From Deltaproteobacteria bacterium (GTDB lineage Bacteria > Myxococcota_A > Polyangia > Polyangiales > Ga0077539), in the NCBI GenBank assembly GCA_016218725.1, contig JACRDB010000077.1, positions 20,779-84,778 on the forward strand: a DNA stretch of 64,000 bases, written 5' to 3'. The stretch's first letter is position 1, and every line of letters starts with the position of its first letter. This document shows positions 58,426 to 64,000 of this stretch, one piece after another. Made by a program: the position numbers and the translations under genes. Below the pieces are notes generated by a model that saw only the letters and a program-made list of their open reading frames with translations, had not been told where the DNA came from and did no database searches.

Positions 58426-58466
58426 CCGGCGACCGTACCACCGCGGTCGGGAATAAGCTCCACACC

Positions 58467-61355
58467 GTGAGCGCTCTCGCTCCGTCCGTGCGCCCTCCGC
58501 TGGCTCCGCTGGCCCTGGTCCTGGCTGCCCTGGGATTCCCGGGTACCTTTGTCCACACCTCCCCACACCAGGGCCCCCACCCTCTCAACGTGGTGCGTCC
58601 CACGGCCCTTGTCCACCAGGAAGCGGTCCCTCGCAGGGTGCTCTCAGGGCGCGTGAGAGACCCCGAGGGCCGGGACCTCCCTGGGGTCACGGTGCGGGCC
58701 CTCCTGGCCCTGGAGGGGCGCTCCTGGCCGCTGGGACGCGCGCTCTCGGGCCCCGACGGGCGCTTCACCGTGGAGGGCCTCCCGGAGGGGAGCTACTGGG
58801 TGGTGGCCACGGCTCCGGGGCGCGCCCGCGCGGTGATCCCGCTGAGACTCCGCGCGGACACCGGTGCCCTGGCGCTCACCCTGGCCGAGGGCGGGGCCAT
58901 CACCGGCACGCTCACCACACGCCGGGACGACCAGGACGCCCCCGTCGAGCGCACGGTGGTGAGAGCCCTGCGCGAAGGAGACCCCACGGAGCTCCCGGTG
59001 CTGGCCCGCTCCGATGACCTCGGGCGCTTCTCTCTTGAGGGCCTGGGGCGCGGCACCTGGAGGGTCGAGGTGGACACCCCGGGCTTCGAGGGCCTTCATC
59101 GGGTGGGGGTCCCCGTGGGCGTACAGGGGCTCACCCTGGTGCTCCGGGCCCTCGCGTCCCTCGAAGGGATCGTGCGCAACGCGCGCGGCGAGGGCGAGCG
59201 CGGCGCCCAGGTGCTGCTCTCGGGCTCCGGGGTGTGGCCCGCCCGGGAGGTGCCCGTGCTCCCCGACGGGCGCTTCGCCGTGAGCGGGATCCCGTCCGGG
59301 GTGTACGAGCTCCGGGCGTCCTACGGCGATGACGTGGCCGAGCCCCTGGCGCCCCTCAACCTGGAGCCCGGCGAGCACCGCGAGGTGGCCCTGGCGCTCT
59401 TCCCCGGGGCCACCCTCGCGGGGACCGTGACCGACGCCCGCACCGGCAGGCCCGTGCCCGGCGCCAGGCTCGTGCTCGCCGAGGAGGCCCTGTCCACCGC
59501 GCCTCGGTCGCTCACCGCGGACGGCGCCGGGGCCTTCACCGTGCGAGGGCTCCTCCGAAGGGGCTACCAGCTCTCGGCGCGGGCGCCCGGCTACGCCGCC
59601 CGGACGGGCCTGGTGGTGACCCCGGGGGCCGAGCCCTCCAGGGTGGAGCTCCTCCTCGCGGGGGCCGTCGATGGGCGCGTGGTGGACGGCCACGGCGAGC
59701 CCGTGGCGGGCGCCCAGGTGGAGCTCTCCGTGCGGGACCCCGAGGGCCAGGTGTCGCTCCTTTCGGGCGCGACGGTGGCCTTCACCGAAGCGCTGTTCAC
59801 CGTCCAGGCGCGGGGCCCCGCGGCGCTGGTGCCTTCGGGCGAGCTCGGGGTGACCCGCGGGAGGGTGCCGCTGGTGCCGCTCATCCCGCTCCCGGCGGGG
59901 GTCCTCGCGGAGCACGGCGCGCCGGGCTTCGCCACCGACGGCGACGGGCGCTTCCACCTCGCGGAGGTGCCCCCGGGGGTCGTGCAGCTCGTGGTGAGCC
60001 ACCCGCTGTACGTGCGTACGCTCTCCGAGGAGCGCGCGCTGGAGCCCGGCCAGACCGCGGAGCTCACCGTGACCCTCCACGCGGGAGGGACCCTCGAAGG
60101 GCGCGTGCTCACCGAGCGGGGCTTCCCCGTGGCCGGCGCCCAGGTGGAGCTGCGCACGGAGCGCGAGCCCTTCCCTCGGCGCTTCTTCGCCGAGCGCGAC
60201 GGGACCTTTCGGGTGCCGTCGGTGCTGGGCCACGCGACGCTGGTGGCCTGGCTCGGCGCCCGGGTGGCCGCCCGCGTCGAGGTGGACGTCACCGACGACG
60301 CCACGGTGCCCGTGAGTCTGGTGATCCCCGGCGCGCTCCGGCGCGTCGAGGGCCGCGTGGTGGACCACCGGGGCTTCCCCGTCGCCGGGGCCAGCGTGAC
60401 CCTCACGGCCCTGGACCGCGCAGCCCTCGGCGCCGCCGTCACCATCACCGCCAGCGACGGGACCTTTGACACCACCCTCGGGGGCATCGGCGCGCTCTCC
60501 GTAGGGGTGCGGCATCCAGACCACGCCCCTCGGAACGTGCGCGTGGAGGACCCTTCGCGCGCCTTGCGTATCGAACTGGAGGACGGCGGGGGCTTCTCGC
60601 TGGAGGTGGTCTCCGACGGGTGCGCGACGGCGCCAGGGACCCTGGAGGCGCGCACGCCGTGCGGCCCGGTGGGGGCGGCGGTGACCGACGGCGAGACGGT
60701 GACCCTCGGGCGTTTGTGTCCCGGGCGGGTGACGGTGCGGGTGGTGTTGCCGGGGTGCCTCTCCGGGGAGCGCGCGGGGGTGGTCCCCGCCGGGGGTGTC
60801 GCCGCGCTGGAGCGGCTGGAGGTACGGGCGGGCGGCGGCGCCGAGGGGGACGTGGTGGACGGCCGCGGGGAGCCCGTGCAGGGCGCGAGGGTGGCGCGGG
60901 AGGACAGCGCCACCGACGGCGCGGGGGGCGTGCTGACGGCGCGGGAGGGGCGCTTCACGGCGACGAGCCTGCCGGAGGGGGACGTGGCGCTGGTGGCGAT
61001 GCACCCGGCGCTGGGGCGCTCGGCGCCGGTGGTGGTGAGGGTGCTGCGGGGGACCGTGGCGAGGGGGGTGCGGCTGCGCTTCGAGGGGGACCTGGCGAGC
61101 GCGGCGGTGGCGCGGGAGTCGCCGTCCCTGGTGCTGGCGGGGACGCGCCTCGGGGTGTTGGTACGGGCCGTGACCGAGGGCTCCGCGCCTGCGGCGGCGG
61201 GGGTGCGCGAGGGCGACCGGGTGCTGAGCGTCAACGCCGTGGCGGTGGCGGGGGTGGCGCAGGCCGAGCGGCTCCTGCGGCTCTCGCGCGGGGATCAGAC
61301 GGTGCTGGAGCTGGAGCGCGACGGCGCGCGCAGGGTCGTGCGCTGGGGCCGATGA
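58467..61355 (+). CDS. Large carboxypeptidase-regulatory-like repeat protein with C-terminal PDZ
   Basis: A 962-residue exported protein with an N-terminal hydrophobic segment (LAPLALVLAALGFPG). It has about nine carboxypeptidase-regulatory-like (CarboxypepD_reg) beta-sandwich repeats, each recognisable by a phrase such as GRVRDPEGRDLPGVTVRALL, GTLTTRRDDQDAPVERTVVRAL, GIVRNARGEGERGAQVLL, GTVTDARTGRPVPGARLVL, GRVVDGHGEPVAGAQVELS, GRVLTERGFPVAGAQVEL and GRVVDHRGFPVAGASVTL. The C-terminal about 75 residues are a PDZ-like domain (LGVLVRAVTEGSAPAAAGVREGDRVLSVNAVAVAG). GTG 58467 is 41 bases from a divergent lipoprotein gene. A surface scaffold or adhesin is inferred; PDZ at the end of such arrays is less usual. 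Confidence 0.8.
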   Translation: MSALAPSVRPPLAPLALVLAALGFPGTFVHTSPHQGPHPLNVVRPTALVHQEAVPRRVLSGRVRDPEGRDLPGVTVRALLALEGRSWPLGRALSGPDGRFTVEGLPEGSYWVVATAPGRARAVIPLRLRADTGALALTLAEGGAITGTLTTRRDDQDAPVERTVVRALREGDPTELPVLARSDDLGRFSLEGLGRGTWRVEVDTPGFEGLHRVGVPVGVQGLTLVLRALASLEGIVRNARGEGERGAQVLLSGSGVWPAREVPVLPDGRFAVSGIPSGVYELRASYGDDVAEPLAPLNLEPGEHREVALALFPGATLAGTVTDARTGRPVPGARLVLAEEALSTAPRSLTADGAGAFTVRGLLRRGYQLSARAPGYAARTGLVVTPGAEPSRVELLLAGAVDGRVVDGHGEPVAGAQVELSVRDPEGQVSLLSGATVAFTEALFTVQARGPAALVPSGELGVTRGRVPLVPLIPLPAGVLAEHGAPGFATDGDGRFHLAEVPPGVVQLVVSHPLYVRTLSEERALEPGQTAELTVTLHAGGTLEGRVLTERGFPVAGAQVELRTEREPFPRRFFAERDGTFRVPSVLGHATLVAWLGARVAARVEVDVTDDATVPVSLVIPGALRRVEGRVVDHRGFPVAGASVTLTALDRAALGAAVTITASDGTFDTTLGGIGALSVGVRHPDHAPRNVRVEDPSRALRIELEDGGGFSLEVVSDGCATAPGTLEARTPCGPVGAAVTDGETVTLGRLCPGRVTVRVVLPGCLSGERAGVVPAGGVAALERLEVRAGGGAEGDVVDGRGEPVQGARVAREDSATDGAGGVLTAREGRFTATSLPEGDVALVAMHPALGRSAPVVVRVLRGTVARGVRLRFEGDLASAAVARESPSLVLAGTRLGVLVRAVTEGSAPAAAGVREGDRVLSVNAVAVAGVAQAERLLRLSRGDQTVLELERDGARRVVRWGR

Positions 61356-61386
61356 CCGGTGGTGCTTGGAAGGGCCGGGGGTAGGA

Positions 61387-61537
61387 CCCATAGGCGTCAA
61401 GTCGGCATAAGCCCGTGCCCGTCCCCGTGCCCGTGCCCGTCGTCAGGTGGGAGTCAGGGAGCGACGACGCGGCGGTGCGACGATCGGGCACGGGCACGGG
61501 GACGGGCACGGGCTTATGCCGACTTGACGCCTATGGG
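61387..61537. repeat. 53-bp perfect inverted repeat between convergent genes
   Basis: Left arm 61387-61439 and right arm 61485-61537 are perfect reverse complements over 53 bp, separated by a 45-base spacer. The inner half of each arm is made of GGGCAC/GTGCCC units (CCCGTGCCCGTCCCCGTG), while the outer half is unique (CCCATAGGCGTCAAGTCGGC). Both arms are also flanked by the direct motif GGGGGTAGGACCC. It lies between convergent stops at 61355 and 61547. It could be a strong bidirectional terminator, a REP-like or non-autonomous mobile element, or a replication-related palindrome. Confidence 0.95.
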
Positions 61538-61546
61538 GGTAGGACC

Positions 61547-62083
61547 CTACCCGCCGTCACAACCGCCTCCGCACCCGCCTCCGCACCCGGTGGTGCAGTC
61601 CGCGGTGGCGGCCTTGGCGACAGTGCCCCGGAGCTGATCCATCAGGGTCCAGACGCGCTGCTGGGTGTTGGCGTCATGGCCGCCGCGGGCGTCCTTGAGG
61701 AGCAGGGCCAGCGGCGCGAGCATGGACCTGGCGGTCATTTCCCGCCCCTCCGAGGGGGGCGCGGCGTGGAGGTTCAGGCAGTAGGTGCTCACGGTGCGGG
61801 AGACCGTGGCGCCTGCGGGCACGTCCAGGCGCATGGGGGCGGTGACCGTGAGGTCCTGCTCGCCCTCGACGGGGTCGTCGAACACGGTGCCCGGGAGCGC
61901 CGTGACCTGCACGGCGTGGTCGCTGCGGTTGTGCACGGACACGGTGACCGAGGTGTACCCGTGGGGGCGGAGCTGCACGGTGAGGCTCCGGTCCCGCTGG
62001 GCCTGGTCCAGGGGGATGGCCCCCACGGACCAGGGTAGCGCCAGGGTGGTGACGGCGCTCAGCACGGCGTACCAACGATTCAT
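61547..62083 (-). CDS. Small secreted protein with Gly/Cys tail
   Basis: A 178-residue protein with a signal peptide (VLSAVTTLALPWSVGAI). The middle is a beta-sandwich-like domain (QLRPHGYTSVTVSVHNRSDHAVQVTALPGTVFDDP, APMRLDVPAGATVSRTVSTYCLNLHAAPP), then a helix (MLAPLALLLKDARGGHDANTQQRVWTLMDQLRGTVAKAATADC). The last residues are TTGCGGGCGGGCDGG, with three regularly spaced Cys. The tail looks like a metal- or membrane-anchoring signal rather than a folded domain. No family recognised. The gene ends 9 bases from the inverted repeat and is divergent from rarA. Confidence 0.7.
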   Translation of the reverse strand: MNRWYAVLSAVTTLALPWSVGAIPLDQAQRDRSLTVQLRPHGYTSVTVSVHNRSDHAVQVTALPGTVFDDPVEGEQDLTVTAPMRLDVPAGATVSRTVSTYCLNLHAAPPSEGREMTARSMLAPLALLLKDARGGHDANTQQRVWTLMDQLRGTVAKAATADCTTGCGGGCGGGCDGG

Positions 62084-62236
62084 GACGTGGGCTCCTTCGG
62101 TGCGGGACCGGTCCCGGGGTGGCGTCCCGGGGGCCCCGCGAGGCACCACTGTACCACCGGGACGGCGCCCGGCAACGCGGGTCCCCGGTCGGTTTCTGGA
62201 CTTCCGGGCCCGGGCCTCGGCAGGGTCCGGGGTGCG

Positions 62237-63601
62237 ATGAAACCGCCGGGACCGCCCACCCTGGACCTCTTCGCGCGGGAGCCCTCGACGGAGCCCACCG
62301 CGCAGGACCCCTCGACCCCGCTGGCCCAGCGCATGCGACCTCGGACGCTGGACGAGCTGGTGGGCCAGGACGCGGTGCTGGGCCCCGGGACCCCGCTGGG
62401 CCGCGCGCTGCGCGAGGATCGAGCGCCGTCGCTGGTGCTCTGGGGGCCTCCGGGGTGCGGCAAGACCACCGTGGCCCGGGCGCTGGCTGCCCACTCCAGG
62501 GCGCGCTTCGTGGCCCTCTCGGCGGTGCTGTCGGGCGTGCAGGAGCTCCGCGCGGTGCTCTCCCAGGCCGAGCACGAGCGCGCCCTCGGGCGCCGCACGG
62601 TGCTCTTCATCGACGAGATCCACCGGTTCAACCGGGCCCAGCAGGACGCGCTCCTGCCCCACGTGGAGGCCGGGGCGGTGACGCTGGTGGGGGCCACCAC
62701 GGAGAACCCGTCCTTCGCGGTGAACGCCGCGGTGCTCTCCCGCGTGCAGGTGCTGCGCCTGGAGGCCCTCTCCACGGAGGCCCTGGGCGCCCTGGTGGAC
62801 CGCTGCCTCGGGGACACCGAGCGCGGCCTCGGGGGGTGGGGGCTCGCGCTGGACCCCGAGGCCCGCGACGCGCTATGCCGCTGGGCCGACGGGGACGCCC
62901 GGAGGGCCCTCGGGCTCCTGGAGCACGTCTGCCGCGAGGCCCGCGAGGGCGGACGGCGCGAGGTCACCGTGGGCGACGTGGAGGCCGCGGCGCGCTCGCC
63001 CACGCTGCGCTACGACAAGGCCGGCGAGGAGCACTACAACGTCGCCAGCGCGTTCATCAAGAGCCTCCGGGGGAGCGACCCGGACGCGGCGCTCTACTGG
63101 GCCCTCCGGATGATCGAGGCGGGGGACGACCCTCGCTTCGTCCTGCGGCGGATGATGATCTTCGCCTCGGAGGACATCGGCCTGGCGGACACGCGCGCGC
63201 TGGAGGTGAGCGTGGCGGCGGACCGCGCCTTCGAGCGCCTGGGCGTGCCCGAGGGGCTGATCCCGCTGTCCCACGCGGTGGTGTACCTGGCGCTGGCGCC
63301 CAAGAGCAAGGCCAGCTACCACGCCCTGCGCGCGGTGCAGGAGGAGATCACGCGCACCGGCGCGCTGCCGGTGCCCCTGCGGCTGCGCAACGCCCCCACG
63401 GCGGCGATGAAGCAGTGGGGCTACGGGCGGGACTACAAAGACCCCCAGGCCACCGACGAGGGCTTCGTCCCCGAGCGCTACCTCCCGGAGGCGCTGGGCA
63501 CGGCGGAGTACTACCACCCCACGGCCCGAGGCCACGAGGGCCGCGTCGCCGAGCACCTCGCGAAGCTCCGCGCCCGCGCCCGCACCGCTCCGGGGGTGTG
63601 A
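62237..63601 (+). CDS. rarA: Replication-associated recombination ATPase RarA (MgsA)
   Basis: A 454-residue clamp-loader-like AAA+ protein. It has LAQRMRPRTLDELVGQDAVLGPGTPLGRAL, Walker A LWGPPGCGKTTVARALA (about 72-80), Walker B TVLFIDEIHRFNRAQQDALLPHVE, sensor 1 GATTENPSFAVNAAVLSR and the C-terminal tetramerisation region with DPRFVLRRMMIFASEDIGLADTRAL and the closing GYGRDYKDPQ. RarA acts at stalled replication forks. ATG 62237 follows GGGGTGCG. The length is standard. Confidence 0.95.
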   Translation: MKPPGPPTLDLFAREPSTEPTAQDPSTPLAQRMRPRTLDELVGQDAVLGPGTPLGRALREDRAPSLVLWGPPGCGKTTVARALAAHSRARFVALSAVLSGVQELRAVLSQAEHERALGRRTVLFIDEIHRFNRAQQDALLPHVEAGAVTLVGATTENPSFAVNAAVLSRVQVLRLEALSTEALGALVDRCLGDTERGLGGWGLALDPEARDALCRWADGDARRALGLLEHVCREAREGGRREVTVGDVEAAARSPTLRYDKAGEEHYNVASAFIKSLRGSDPDAALYWALRMIEAGDDPRFVLRRMMIFASEDIGLADTRALEVSVAADRAFERLGVPEGLIPLSHAVVYLALAPKSKASYHALRAVQEEITRTGALPVPLRLRNAPTAAMKQWGYGRDYKDPQATDEGFVPERYLPEALGTAEYYHPTARGHEGRVAEHLAKLRARARTAPGV

Positions 63602-64000
63602 AGGCGGCGACCCATGGGCGGCAGGAAGAAGGTCCCTCTCCTTGTCGGGAGATGGGGTGTAAGATCGTGAATTTATTAATCTTTTACCCATTCTCCAGCC
63701 ACCGAGAGGGCCGGGGGGCATAGGCGCCAGGATAAGGGCTCCGAGGTCTGAATTTCAGGCACTTCAGGCGGCGGATGGGGCTTCGAGGACGGCGCAGTCG
63801 GCCACCGCGCCGCCGCGCCGCCCTATCTTCTGACGCTTTTTTGCCCGGGGTTCGCCAGCGCAACGGCCTCCGAGGTCGCGTCGCTCACCCCGGGCTACGG
63901 AAGGTGGTCACCGCGCCTCCGCGCGGTTGTGCGGAGTGCGGTCCGAGTGTTCTCAAGCGCCGAGGGGGTTTCCGCGCGAGGAGTGCTCCCGCGGGCACAG
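63602..64000. other. Intergenic region at the right edge, 399 bases
   Basis: No coding sequence is supported in either strand. An imperfect hairpin (14 of 18 pairs: GGAGATGGGGTGTAAGAT at 63648-63665 and ATCTTTTACCCATTCTCC at 63679-63696) with an AT-rich loop lies 47 bases after the rarA stop and could be its terminator. Bases 63721-64000 are GC-rich without a recognisable element. Confidence 0.4.

Noticed and set aside
58644..61400. 918-codon minus-strand frame opposite the carboxypeptidase-regulatory-like repeat gene
   Set aside because: His/Arg/Gly/Pro-rich antisense of a strongly GC3-biased gene; no signal or motif.
63601..64000. A gene running off the right edge
   Set aside because: No frame there has a plausible start, coding-type third-position bias or recognisable protein features.

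Overview
The window is very GC-rich and carries many secreted lipoproteins with Asp/Thr/Ala/Gly-rich or Cys-rich tails, eukaryote-like Ser/Thr kinase and FHA proteins, DUF1501 and DUF1588-type secreted proteins, and frequent GTG starts. This points to a myxobacterium-like member of the Myxococcota, probably of the Polyangiales/Sandaracinus type. That placement is an inference from gene content only. No rRNA, tRNA, CRISPR array or insertion sequence was recognised.

Layout. (1) 1-1.7 kb: the 3' end of an S-methyl-5'-thioadenosine phosphorylase gene converges on an ECF sigma factor gene and a peroxiredoxin-like SelL gene. SelL carries two in-frame UGA codons in a UxxU arrangement, so it is a predicted diselenide selenoprotein. 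(2) 1.9-10.5 kb: a HupE/UreJ-like membrane protein, two lipoproteins, a DUF4331 protein, a TPR lipoprotein, a small cytochrome-like lipoprotein and a convergent beta-propeller paralogue form an envelope cluster. (3) 10.8-19.9 kb: a flavoprotein/polyferredoxin fusion, a transglutaminase/DUF58 pair, YbaB, a Cys-rich lipoprotein, an NlpC-like protein and an FGE-like protein. (4) 19.9-25.3 kb: a minus-strand operon encoding a tandem Rieske protein, a DUF1588-type cytochrome-like protein, a linker protein and a DUF1501 Tat substrate. (5) 25.5-36.1 kb: a Ser/Thr kinase operon, an FHA-CpaF-like fusion, housekeeping genes (HAD phosphatase, coaE) and a MerR-TPR protein.

(6) 36.2-53.5 kb is a defence island. 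It holds a complete type 1 BREX operon (brxA-brxB-brxC-pglX-pglZ-brxL) transcribed divergently from a LexA/CI-type repressor that keeps its self-cleavage site and Ser/Lys dyad. A perfect dyad operator candidate lies in the divergent intergenic region. Two further genes, an HTH-ImmA/IrrE metallopeptidase and a PIN-like protein, follow brxL on the same strand. A 21-codon micro-ORF bridges pglX and pglZ by start/stop overlaps at both ends. (7) 53.5-64 kb: tex, then an AT-rich control region with a nested dyad in front of an HTH/nucleotidyltransferase (AbiE-like) pair, two repeat-rich secreted proteins, a 53-bp perfect inverted repeat between convergent genes, a small Gly/Cys-tailed secreted protein and rarA.

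Working together: the BREX genes should form a methylation-based anti-phage system whose divergent repressor could be switched off by DNA damage. The ECF-SelL pair suggests redox control by a selenoenzyme. Most of the rest is cell-envelope biology of unknown function surrounding a few housekeeping genes.
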